A DNA stretch of 64,000 nucleotides, taken from Streptomyces sp. ISL-98. Its GTDB lineage: Bacteria > Actinomycetota > Actinomycetes > Streptomycetales > Streptomycetaceae. The translations under genes and the position numbers were made by a program. The DNA lies in NCBI RefSeq assembly GCF_018614055.1, contig NZ_JAGGPB010000020.1, forward strand, positions 165,012 through 229,011, read 5' to 3'. The notes under the pieces were generated by a model. That model saw nothing but the letters and a program-made list of their open reading frames with translations, was not told the DNA's origin and made no database searches. Each line of letters starts with the position of its first letter. Within the stretch, counting starts at the first letter, position 1. Below, piece after piece: positions 57,179 to 64,000 of the stretch.

Positions 57179-58849
57179 TCAGATGCCTGCGGCGGCCGAC
57201 AGATCCCGCTTGATCGCCGCGAGGATCCCGTCCGCCCGCTCACGGGCGGGTGCCAGCTCGCTCGCGTCGGCGACCGGAACCACGGTCTCCAGGTAGCACT
57301 TGAGCTTCGGCTCGGTGCCGCTCGGCCGTACGATCACGCGGGCCTTCACCGCACCGTCCAGCTGGTAGCGAAGCCCGTCCGTGGGCGGCAGTCGGTCGGT
57401 GCCCCGCGTCAGGTCCTCGGAGCCGGTGACCCTGAGCCCCGCGAGCGAGGTGGGCGGCTGCTCGCGCAGCCGGCTCATCGCATTGGCGATCACCGTCAGG
57501 TCCTCGACACGCACCGACAGCTGGTCGGTGGCGTGCAGACCGTGCTCCACGGCGAGGTCGTCGAGCAGGTCGAGGAGCGTGCGGCCCTGCTCCTTGAGCT
57601 CGGACGCGAGCTCGGTGACCAGGAGCGCCGCCGTGATGCCGTCCTTGTCGCGTACGCCCTCGGGGTCGACGCAGTAGCCGAGCGCCTCCTCGTAGCCGTA
57701 GCGCAGGCCCTCGACGCGGGCGATCCACTTGAAGCCGGTCAGGGTCTCCTCGTACGGCAGACCGGCCGCCTCGGCGATACGTCCCAGCAGCGACGACGAC
57801 ACGATCGACTCGGCGAACGTGCCGCGAGCGCCCTTGTGCACGAGGTGCGCGGCGAGCAGCGCGCCGACCTCGTCGCCGCGCAGCATCCGCCACTCGTCAC
57901 TGCCGGGCACGGGCACGGGGACGGCGACGGCGCAGCGGTCCGCGTCCGGGTCGTTCGCGACGATCAGGTCGGGCTCGGCGCGGCGGGCGGTGGCGAAGGC
58001 CAGGTCCATGGCCCCCGGCTCCTCCGGGTTGGGGAAGGCGACCGTGGGGAAGTCCGGGTCGGGCTCGGCCTGCTCGGCGACGAGCACGGGCTCCGGGAAA
58101 CCGGCGCGGGCGAAGGCGGCCGTCAGGACCTCCTTGCCGACGCCGTGCATGGCCGTGTAGACGACGCGGGCGGTGCGGGGGGACCCGTTGGTCAGGACCT
58201 CGTCCGTACGCGCGAGATAGGCCTCCAGGACCTCCTCGTCGAGCGTGAACCAGCCGTCCTCGGGTCGCGGTACGTCGGCGAGCGCCCGTACGGCGTCGAT
58301 CTCGGCGGCGATCTCGGCGTCGGCGGGCGGCACGATCTGCGAGCCGTCGCCCAGGTAGACCTTGTAGCCGTTGTCACGGGGCGGGTTGTGGCTCGCGGTG
58401 ACCTCGACGCCGGCGACGGCTCCCAGATGCCGTATGGCGAAGGCCAGGACGGGAGTGGGCAGCGGGCGGGGCAGGAGGGCTGCGCGCAGCCCCGCGCCGG
58501 TCATGACGGCGGCGGTGTCGCGGGCGAAGTCGGCGCTCTTGTGGCGGGCGTCGTAGCCGATGACGACGAGGCCGCCCTCCTGGCCCTTCGCCCTCAGGTA
58601 CGCGGCGAGGCCGGCGGCGGCCCTTATGACGACGGCGCGGTTCATGCGCATCGGGCCGGCGCCGAGTTCGCCCCGGAGGCCTGCCGTGCCGAACTGGAGG
58701 GTGCCGGCGAAGCGCGCGGCGAGCTCGTCCAGGTCTCCGGCGTCGATGAGCTTGCCGAGCTCGTCCCGGGTCTCGCTGTCCGGGTCCTCGGCCAGCCAGG
58801 CCTGCGCCCGTGCGACCAGGTCCTGCTCCTGCTGCACGATGTGGTCCAC
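57179..58849 (-). CDS. Phosphohexo/phosphopentomutase (PGM2-like alpha-D-phosphomutase)
   Basis: This 556-residue enzyme belongs to the alpha-D-phosphohexomutase superfamily. The phosphoserine loop is VTASHNPPRDNGYKVY, the Mg-binding loop is VANDPDADRCAVAV, the sugar-binding region is LTGFKWIARVEGLRYGYEEA, and the phosphate-binding loop is IVRPSGTEPKLKCYLE. The length and the presence of YEEALGY rather than the bacterial GEEMSGH motif place it near PGM2-type enzymes, some of which are phosphopentomutases. Since no deoB is in the window and it lies downstream of pnp on the same strand, conversion of (deoxy)ribose 1-phosphate to the 5-phosphate is a good candidate activity; phosphomannomutase activity is the alternative. 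A repeat-bearing 248-base gap separates it from pnp. Confidence 0.9.
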   Translation of the reverse strand: MDHIVQQEQDLVARAQAWLAEDPDSETRDELGKLIDAGDLDELAARFAGTLQFGTAGLRGELGAGPMRMNRAVVIRAAAGLAAYLRAKGQEGGLVVIGYDARHKSADFARDTAAVMTGAGLRAALLPRPLPTPVLAFAIRHLGAVAGVEVTASHNPPRDNGYKVYLGDGSQIVPPADAEIAAEIDAVRALADVPRPEDGWFTLDEEVLEAYLARTDEVLTNGSPRTARVVYTAMHGVGKEVLTAAFARAGFPEPVLVAEQAEPDPDFPTVAFPNPEEPGAMDLAFATARRAEPDLIVANDPDADRCAVAVPVPVPGSDEWRMLRGDEVGALLAAHLVHKGARGTFAESIVSSSLLGRIAEAAGLPYEETLTGFKWIARVEGLRYGYEEALGYCVDPEGVRDKDGITAALLVTELASELKEQGRTLLDLLDDLAVEHGLHATDQLSVRVEDLTVIANAMSRLREQPPTSLAGLRVTGSEDLTRGTDRLPPTDGLRYQLDGAVKARVIVRPSGTEPKLKCYLETVVPVADASELAPARERADGILAAIKRDLSAAAGI

Positions 58850-59097
58850 CTCTCGTGTGGGTGCGATCAGATTCGCCTAGCGGCGGGCTTTCCCACCCGC
58901 CCGCCCATATTCCGGGGTTACTACCCCGTACCCGGTCGGCACCGCACCGGTGCCTGCGGCGCAACCTGCCCCTTCCCGAACTGAGGCTCCGCCCCAGACC
59001 CCGCTCCTCAAACGCCGGAGGGGCTGGTATTTCAGCCCGTCCGGCGTTGGAGCACTTGGGAAGGGGCGGGGTGTGGAAAAGCTCCGCCCGGGCTTCG
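58850..59097. repeat. Intergenic region with a Streptomyces-type palindromic repeat
   Basis: The segment 58981-59058 has the form of a repeat family I recall as common between Streptomyces genes. AACGCCGG-AGGGGCTG (59011-59026) pairs with CAGCCC-GT-CCGGCGTT (59033-59048). It lies between pnp and the phosphomutase gene and may act as a terminator or mRNA-stabilising element. No gene is seen here. Confidence 0.7.
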
Positions 59098-59928
59098 TCA
59101 GATGCGGCGCAGGACCTGAGCCAGGAGTTCGCCCATGCGGGCGGCCGAGTCGCGGCCGGCCTGGAGGACTTCCTCGTGGTTGAGCGGTTCGCCCGTCAGG
59201 CCCGCGGCCAGGTTGGTGACCAGGGAGATGCCGAGCACCTCCGCACCCGCCTCGCGTGCGGCGATGGCCTCCAGGACCGTCGACATGCCGACGAGGTCGC
59301 CGCCCATGGCACGGACCATGTTGATCTCGGCCGGCGTCTCGTAGTGCGGGCCGGGGAACTGGACGTAGACGCCCTCCTCCAGGCTGGCGTCGACCTCCTT
59401 GCACAGGGCGCGCAGACGCGGCGAGTACAGGTCCGTCAGGTCGACGAAGTTCGCGCCGATGATCGGCGACGTGGCCGTCAGGTTGAGGTGGTCGCTGATC
59501 AGGACCGGCTGGCCGGGGCGCATGCCGGGACGCAGGCCGCCGCAGCCGTTCGTGAGGACGATGGTCTTGCAGCCGGCGGCGACAGCGGTGCGTACGCCGT
59601 GCGCGACGGCGGCGACACCGCGGCCCTCGTAGTAGTGCGTACGGCCGAGGAAGACCAGGGCGCGCTTGTCGCCGATCTTGTACGAGCGGACCGTACCGGC
59701 GTGGCCCGCGACCGCGGGCGGCGGGAAGCCGGGCAGCTCGGTGACGGCGAACTCGTGCTCGGGCGCGCCAAGCGCCTCGGCGGCGGGCACCCAGCCCGAC
59801 CCCATTACGAGGGCGACGTCGTGGGTCTCGGCGCCGGTCAGCTCGCGCAGGCGGGCGGCGGCGGCGTCGGCAGCCGCGTGGGGGTCGGCGAAGCCGTCGG
59901 CGGGGGCAGGGGTAACAGATGCGTTCAC
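59098..59928 (-). CDS. Purine-nucleoside phosphorylase
   Basis: This 276-residue protein is a trimeric-type (PunA/PNP) phosphorylase. Phosphate and substrate motifs are [63 protein letters not shown] and [16 protein letters not shown]. It converts inosine, deoxyinosine, guanosine or deoxyguanosine plus phosphate to the base and pentose 1-phosphate, following the step catalysed by adenosine deaminase. The GTG start lies 26 bases after a perfect copy of the nucleoside operator. The phosphomutase that would use its product is the next gene on this strand. Confidence 0.95.
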   Translation of the reverse strand: MNASVTPAPADGFADPHAAADAAAARLRELTGAETHDVALVMGSGWVPAAEALGAPEHEFAVTELPGFPPPAVAGHAGTVRSYKIGDKRALVFLGRTHYYEGRGVAAVAHGVRTAVAAGCKTIVLTNGCGGLRPGMRPGQPVLISDHLNLTATSPIIGANFVDLTDLYSPRLRALCKEVDASLEEGVYVQFPGPHYETPAEINMVRAMGGDLVGMSTVLEAIAAREAGAEVLGISLVTNLAAGLTGEPLNHEEVLQAGRDSAARMGELLAQVLRRI

Positions 59929-59953
59929 GCCGACGAGGGTAACCGCTCCTGCC

Positions 59954-59965
59954 CTACGCGCGTAG
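59954..59965. promoter_or_regulatory. Nucleoside-regulon operator (upstream of pnp)
   Basis: A perfect CTACGCGCGTAG immediately upstream of the purine-nucleoside phosphorylase start on the minus strand. Confidence 0.8.
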
Positions 59966-60051
59966 ATGTCACTGCTTACGGTGTTCTGATTGTTGCCTTG
60001 GCGGATCGAACGAATACCCCGAAAGGCCGAGGTCAGAATGGTCCGGACAGG

Positions 60052-60489
60052 TCAGCAGGGGCGCTTGCGGAGTTCCATCACATAGTCGTGCGGCGCGCCC
60101 GCCGACTCCGCCGCATCGGCGATTTCGCCCAGGTACCGGGCCGAGGGCAGCCCGCCCTCGTAACCGTTCAGCACGTACACCCAGGCCGGCTCCTCGCCCT
60201 CCAGCGTGTGCACCCGCACCCGCATCCGGCGGTAGATGTCGAGTCCGACACCTTCCCAGCGGTCCATGGAGTCCTCATCCATGGGAGCGATGTCGTAGAG
60301 CGCGACGAACACCTGCGAACGCGGGGCTTCCACGATCGTGGCGAGCGCGCCCTCCCAGCCCATCGACTCGCCGCCGAAGGTCAGCCGCCAGCCGTTGAGC
60401 CAGCCGGTGCCGCGCAGCGGTGAGTGCGGGGCGCGGCGCGTCATCAGCCGCGCGTCGAGGTTGCCGGCGTACGCGGCGTAGAGCGACAT
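60052..60489 (-). CDS. Gamma-glutamylcyclotransferase-like (AIG2/GGCT) protein
   Basis: This 145-residue protein starts SLYAAYAGNLDARLMTRRAP, the YxxYGSN-like entry of the GGCT fold, here YAAYAGN. It has LTFGGESMGWEGALATIVEA, VFVALYDIAPMDEDSMDRWE with the expected acidic residue, and AWVYVLNGYEGGLPSARYLG. Family members cyclise gamma-glutamyl groups or act on related amines; the substrate here is unknown. The ATG was chosen because the fold starts immediately after it. It lies upstream of pnp on the same strand, with the operator between, so it is probably not in the regulon. Confidence 0.83.
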   Translation of the reverse strand: MSLYAAYAGNLDARLMTRRAPHSPLRGTGWLNGWRLTFGGESMGWEGALATIVEAPRSQVFVALYDIAPMDEDSMDRWEGVGLDIYRRMRVRVHTLEGEEPAWVYVLNGYEGGLPSARYLGEIADAAESAGAPHDYVMELRKRPC

Positions 60490-60681
60490 GAGGTCGAGGG
60501 TACGGGAGGGGTCCGTGCGACGGGGCCTCAAGAGGTCACGGCCGGATGGAGGGCCCCGGGGCGAAGCATCTTGAAGCATGCGGGACAATGAAGTACGTAC
60601 TGCATTCCCCCCGGGCGATCCCCGGATCCCCGGCCGAGCGGGCAGGCGGGCCGGGATTGACAATGCGAGGCGGACTTTTTC

Positions 60682-62121
60682 GTGACCCGGATCGTGATCA
60701 TCGGTGGCGGACCCGGCGGTTATGAGGCAGCCCTTGTGGGCGCCCAGCTCGGCGCGGAGGTGACCGTCGTCGACAGCGACGGTCTGGGCGGGGCGTCGGT
60801 GCTCACCGACTGCGTGCCGTCGAAGACTCTGATCGCCACGGCCGAAGTGATGACGACCTTCGACTCTTCGTACGAGGAGTTGGGCATCATCGTCGCCGAC
60901 GACACCCCCCACATCGAGCAGGCGGCCCGCGTGGTCGGCGTCGACCTGGGCAAGGTCAACCGACGGGTGAAGCGCCTCGCCGTCGCGCAGTCCCACGACA
61001 TCACCGCGTCCGTCACCCGGGCGGGCGCCCGCGTCCTGCGCGGCCGCGGCCGCCTCGAGGGCCAGCAGGGCGCCGACGGCTCGCGCACCGTCGTCGTGTC
61101 GTACGCGGACGGCAACGAGGAGCGCCTCACCGCCGACTCCGTACTGATCGCGACCGGCGGCCACCCGCGCGAGATCCCCGACGCGCTCCCCGACGGCGAG
61201 CGGATCCTCAACTGGACGCAGGTGTACGACCTGGACGAGCTCCCCGAGGAGCTCATCGTGGTCGGCTCCGGCGTGACCGGCGCCGAGTTCGCCGGCGCGT
61301 ACCAGGCCCTCGGCTCACGCGTCACCCTCGTCTCCTCCCGCGACCGCGTGCTGCCGGGCGAGGACCCGGACGCCGCCGCCGTGCTGGAGGACGTCTTCCG
61401 GCGCCGCGGCATGAACGTCATGGCCCGCTCGCGCGCCGAGTCCGCCAAGCGCGTCGGCGACCGGGTGGAAGTGACGCTGTCCGACGGGCGTGTCATCTCC
61501 GGTACGCACTGCCTGATGGCCGTCGGCGCCATCCCGAACTCCGCGGGCATGGGCCTGGAGGAGGCCGGGGTCCGGCTGAAGGACTCGGGTCACATCTGGA
61601 CCGACCGGGTCTCCCGCACCAGCGCGCCCGGCGTGTATGCGGCGGGTGACGTCACCGGCGTGTTCGCGCTCGCGTCGGTCGCGGCCATGCAGGGCCGCAT
61701 CGCGATGTACCACTTCCTCGGCGACGCGGTGACTCCGCTGAATCTCAAGACCGTCTCGTCGAACGTCTTCACCGACCCCGAGATCGCGACGGTCGGCTAC
61801 ACCCAGGCCGACGTGGACGCGGGCAAGATCGAGGCACGCTCGGTGAAGCTGCCGCTGCTGCGCAACCCGCGCGCCAAGATGCAGGGCATCCGCGACGGCT
61901 TCGTCAAGATCTTCTGCCGTCCGGGTACGGGCATCGTGGTCGGCGGCTGTGTCGTCGCCCCGCGCGCGAGTGAGCTGATCCATCCGATTTCGATCGCGGT
62001 CGACAACAATCTGACCGTGGAACAGATCGCGAACGCGTTCACGGTGTACCCGTCCCTGTCGGGTTCGATCGCCGAGGTCGCGCGCCAGCTGCACACCAGG
62101 AAGACGTCGGGCGAGGCGTAA
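60682..62121 (+). CDS. LpdA-like NAD(P)H-quinone dehydrogenase/disulfide-oxidoreductase-family flavoprotein
   Basis: This 479-residue protein has the two-dinucleotide-binding flavoprotein plan: FAD motif RIVIIGGGPGGYEAALVG, NAD motif LIVVGSGVTGAEFAGAYQAL, FAD-closing GVYAAGDVTGVFALASVA and the C-terminal dimerisation domain beginning SSNVFTDPEIATVG. At the place of the redox cysteine pair (CxxxxC) it has GGASVLTDCVPSK, so only one cysteine is present. The same loss is known in mycobacterial LpdA (Rv3303c), which acts as a quinone reductase rather than a lipoamide dehydrogenase. The interface motif HPISIAVDNNLTVEQ keeps a His at the usual HPT position. The GTG start is 192 bases from the divergent GGCT gene. 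Confidence 0.9.
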   Translation: MTRIVIIGGGPGGYEAALVGAQLGAEVTVVDSDGLGGASVLTDCVPSKTLIATAEVMTTFDSSYEELGIIVADDTPHIEQAARVVGVDLGKVNRRVKRLAVAQSHDITASVTRAGARVLRGRGRLEGQQGADGSRTVVVSYADGNEERLTADSVLIATGGHPREIPDALPDGERILNWTQVYDLDELPEELIVVGSGVTGAEFAGAYQALGSRVTLVSSRDRVLPGEDPDAAAVLEDVFRRRGMNVMARSRAESAKRVGDRVEVTLSDGRVISGTHCLMAVGAIPNSAGMGLEEAGVRLKDSGHIWTDRVSRTSAPGVYAAGDVTGVFALASVAAMQGRIAMYHFLGDAVTPLNLKTVSSNVFTDPEIATVGYTQADVDAGKIEARSVKLPLLRNPRAKMQGIRDGFVKIFCRPGTGIVVGGCVVAPRASELIHPISIAVDNNLTVEQIANAFTVYPSLSGSIAEVARQLHTRKTSGEA

Positions 62122-62264
62122 CGGCCTCGCGGCCGGACCGTAGTTGCACGGCAGACACCCGGCGCGTGCCGCCTATATCACTTCCCGGCTCGCCGTGCGA
62201 ACAATTTCTGTTTTTCGGCGCAAACTGCTGAGAACTATCGGCCGCTCAGGTTACTGTCAGTTTC

Positions 62265-63251
62265 GTGTTCGCTGCAGAACGTCGCCAATTGATCCTCGAA
62301 ATGGTGCGTGCCAACGGGGCAGTTTCGCTCCGTGAGCTCGCCCGCGTCGTCCAGACCTCCGAAGTGACCGTACGGCGGGACGTGCGGGCGCTCGAGGCCG
62401 AAGGACTCCTAGACCGCCGGCATGGCGGTGCGGTATTGCCGGGCGGTTTTACGCGGGAGTCCGGCTTTCCGCAGAAATCCCATCTCGCGACCGCGGAGAA
62501 GACGGCCATCGCCGACCTCGCCGCGGGACTCGTCGAAGAGGGCGAAGCCATCGTCGTCGGCGCCGGGACAACGACGCAGGAGCTGGCAAGACGGCTTGCC
62601 CGGGTCCCCGGGCTGACCGTCGTCACCAACTCCCTGCTGGTGGCCCAGGCGTTGGCCCACGCCAACCGCGTCGAAGTCGTCATGACCGGCGGCACGCTGC
62701 GTGGCTCGAATTATGCGCTGGTCGGCAGCGGGGCGGAGCAGTCCCTACAGGGTCTGCGCGTCTCCCGGGCCTTCCTCTCCGGAAGCGGACTGACCGCGGA
62801 GCGCGGGCTTTCCACCTCCAACATGCTGTCGGCGAGCGTCGACAGGGCGCTGGTGCAGGCCGCCGCAGAAGTGGTGGTCCTCGCCGACCACACGAAGCTC
62901 GGCACCGACACCATGTTCCAGACGGTGCCGACGGACGTGATCACGCGCCTCGTCACCGACGAGCCGCCGCAGCACGACGACCGTGCCGCCACCGAACTGC
63001 AGGCCCTGGCAGACCAGGGAGTGCAGATCGCCGTCGCCGGACCAGGAGCAGGGGCGACGGGACCGGGGGGTGACGGCGTCCCGACCGGACGGCAGTCCCG
63101 CCGGGACATGCCGCTTCCCGGCCAGCGCCGTACGCACCCGGGCGGCCCCGGGACCGGTGCGCAACTGCGCAGCGCCGGAGCCCTCGCGGAGCAGCAGGCG
63201 GGACCCGCCGAGCGCGAGCGGGCGCGCGTCGCCGATCTGCGCCGCCGCTGA
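62265..63251 (+). CDS. DeoR/GlpR-family transcriptional regulator with Pro/Arg-rich tail
   Basis: This 328-residue regulator starts with the DeoR helix-turn-helix: AAERRQLILEMVRANGAVSL, then LARVVQTSEVTVRRDVRALE and GLLDRRHGGAVLP. The sugar-phosphate-binding domain (about 75-235) includes VVGAGTTTQELARRLA, LTVVTNSLLVAQAL, VMTGGTLRGSNYALVG and VVVLADHTKLGTDTM. The last 70-80 residues are low-complexity, rich in Gly, Pro, Arg and Ala, and absent from typical DeoR proteins of about 255 residues. DeoR regulators usually sense phosphorylated sugars; a pentose phosphate would fit the nucleoside regulon around it, making it the prime candidate for the CTACGCGCGTAG operator. That link is inference, and no operator copy precedes this gene itself. 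Confidence 0.88.
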   Translation: MFAAERRQLILEMVRANGAVSLRELARVVQTSEVTVRRDVRALEAEGLLDRRHGGAVLPGGFTRESGFPQKSHLATAEKTAIADLAAGLVEEGEAIVVGAGTTTQELARRLARVPGLTVVTNSLLVAQALAHANRVEVVMTGGTLRGSNYALVGSGAEQSLQGLRVSRAFLSGSGLTAERGLSTSNMLSASVDRALVQAAAEVVVLADHTKLGTDTMFQTVPTDVITRLVTDEPPQHDDRAATELQALADQGVQIAVAGPGAGATGPGGDGVPTGRQSRRDMPLPGQRRTHPGGPGTGAQLRSAGALAEQQAGPAERERARVADLRRR

Positions 63252-63255
63252 ATGC

Positions 63256-63867
63256 TTACTTCTCCGCCCGCAGGCCCTTCAGGGTCAGCGTCAGCAGCCG
63301 GTCGGCCAACTCCGGATCGTCGGGCGCCTGTTCGGCAGCCAGCGCGATGGCATTGGTCAGCTGCATCAGGTCCCCGATGGAAACGTCGGGCCTGACCGCG
63401 CCGCTCTTCTGAGCCCGTACGAGCAACCGCTCGCCGGCCTCCCTCATCGGCGTACTGCACCGAGCCAGCGCCGAACTCTCGTCGCGCGAGGCCGACATGA
63501 GCTCACGAGCGAGCCCCCGGTACTCACCCGCATGAGTGATGATGTCGCGCAGCCACGTCACGAGCGCCCCACAGGGCGCATCGGCATCGGCCAGCGCACG
63601 TGAATGAGCCAGCAGCTCGTCCACCGCACCCTGGAAGACCGCGCTCATCAGCGCGTGCCGGTTGGGGAAGTGCCGGTAGAGGGTGCCGATGCCCACCCCG
63701 GCGCGGCGTGCGACATCTTCGAGCGAGGCGTCGGTGCCGTGCTCCGCGAAGGCGATACGGGCCTCGGCAAGCACCCGCTCGTAGTTGCGGCGTGCGTCGG
63801 CGCGCATGGGCCGTGCCGAAGGCGTCGACGCCGCCGTCGGCGTCTGTGCACTGCTGCTGGTCGCCAT
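63256..63867 (-). CDS. TetR/AcrR-family transcriptional regulator
   Basis: This 203-residue protein has a polar leader (SSSAQTPTAASTPSARPMRA) and then the TetR helix-turn-helix: RRNYERVLAEARIAFAEHGTDA, LEDVARRAGVGIGTLYRHFP, NRHALMSAVFQGAVDELL. The C-terminal ligand domain is helical and includes LVRAQKSGAVRPDVSIGDLM, the TetR_C pattern for small repressors. It ends four bases after the convergent DeoR stop. The ATG was chosen because it directly follows GAGAAGGGCGG and gives normal length. Its target is unknown; the adjacent gene upstream appears to be a carboxylase subunit. Confidence 0.9.
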   Translation of the reverse strand: MATSSSAQTPTAASTPSARPMRADARRNYERVLAEARIAFAEHGTDASLEDVARRAGVGIGTLYRHFPNRHALMSAVFQGAVDELLAHSRALADADAPCGALVTWLRDIITHAGEYRGLARELMSASRDESSALARCSTPMREAGERLLVRAQKSGAVRPDVSIGDLMQLTNAIALAAEQAPDDPELADRLLTLTLKGLRAEK

Positions 63868-63916
63868 CGCGCCGCCCTTCTCGTACCGGCTCTGACTCCA
63901 GGATGCCATTGCGCAA

Positions 63917-63954
63917 ACGGAGGGCCCCGCCGGTACTCCGGCGGGGCCCTCCGT
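63917..63954. terminator. Strong terminator hairpin
   Basis: A perfect 17-bp stem, ACGGAGGGCCCCGCCGG with its complement around a TACT loop, lies 25 bases beyond the stop of the partial minus-strand gene at the window end. It probably terminates that gene. Confidence 0.85.
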
Positions 63955-63978
63955 CACGTACGCACGTACAGCCGGACG

Positions 63979-64000
63979 TCAGTCCTTGATTTCGCAGATG
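63979..64000 (-). CDS. C-terminal codons of a biotin-dependent carboxylase alpha subunit (AccA-like), partial
   Basis: Reading the minus strand into the window edge gives ICEIKD followed by TGA. This is the usual ending of the biotinyl domain in actinobacterial acetyl/propionyl-CoA carboxylase alpha chains. Only six complete codons are visible, so the call rests on this short match and on the strong terminator just downstream; the gene order with a neighbouring DeoR regulator also agrees with S. coelicolor as I remember it. Confidence 0.5.

Noticed and set aside
1..64000. tRNA genes, CRISPR arrays, prophage or transposase genes
   Set aside because: None was found by reading; no cloverleaf with CCA end, no regularly spaced repeats with unique spacers, and no transposase or phage proteins among the frames.

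Overview
The window is chromosomal DNA of a Streptomyces or close relative. Codon third positions are overwhelmingly G or C, GTG starts and ATGA/GTGA start-stop overlaps are common, and the gene set includes the AfsQ1/AfsQ2/SigQ signalling locus, MelC-type tyrosinase with its caddie protein, and PspC/VanZ neighbours. Gene order resembles, from memory, the S. coelicolor region from the mutA2-type mutase to accA2, but exopolysaccharide genes are interposed. No tRNA, rRNA, CRISPR array, prophage or insertion sequence was seen.

Layout. 1-3668: end of an acyl-CoA mutase, a LysE exporter, an NTF2-like protein and an aldehyde dehydrogenase. 4039-15108: a surface glycopolymer island for a nonulosonic acid (Kdn or sialic-acid-like). 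It has a NeuB-type synthase, a cytidylyltransferase fused to a HAD phosphatase, two polysialyltransferase-like proteins plus a third related protein, a GT2, a GT8-pyruvyltransferase fusion and a protein carrying animal-type sialylmotifs (GT29). 15262-23618: an M20 amidohydrolase, then nucleoside uptake (BMP lipoprotein and ABC transporter), cytidine deaminase and thymidine phosphorylase. 24288-36247: a Wzx/Wzy-type exopolysaccharide locus with initiating sugar transferase, polymerase, flippase, deacetylase, two GT4 enzymes, Wzz-like protein, GNAT-fold transferase and a secreted GH26-like hydrolase.

36478-45871: cytochrome P450, small secreted protein, tyrosinase pair, ECF sigma factor, LysR/MFS pair, alpha/beta hydrolase, adenosine deaminase and a second small secreted protein. 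45980-50721: PspC and VanZ proteins, then the afsQ2-afsQ1/sigQ locus with a sequence matching the AfsQ1 box between the divergent genes. 50977-60489: uridine kinase, a deoC operon with two aldehyde dehydrogenases (one lacking the catalytic half), a PH-domain protein, a membrane mannosyltransferase-like protein, a phosphohexo/pentomutase, purine nucleoside phosphorylase and a gamma-glutamylcyclotransferase-like protein. 60682-64000: an LpdA-like flavoprotein, a DeoR-family regulator, a TetR regulator and the last codons of what looks like accA2.

The most notable regulatory signal is a 12-bp palindrome, CTACGCGCGTAG. It occurs perfectly or nearly so upstream of the nucleoside lipoprotein, the nucleoside ABC ATPase, deoA, add, deoC and pnp. 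Spread over 43 kb, it marks a nucleoside uptake and catabolism regulon: nucleosides are imported, deaminated and phosphorolysed, the pentose phosphate is isomerised (probably by the PGM2-like mutase, since no deoB is present), DeoC cleaves it, and the acetaldehyde is oxidised by the adjacent dehydrogenase.

Two exopolysaccharide proteins carry long low-complexity inserts, and a common-looking Streptomyces repeat lies within the 5' part of sigQ. The nucleoside ABC ATPase has no ATG, GTG or TTG start in frame where its N-terminus must begin.
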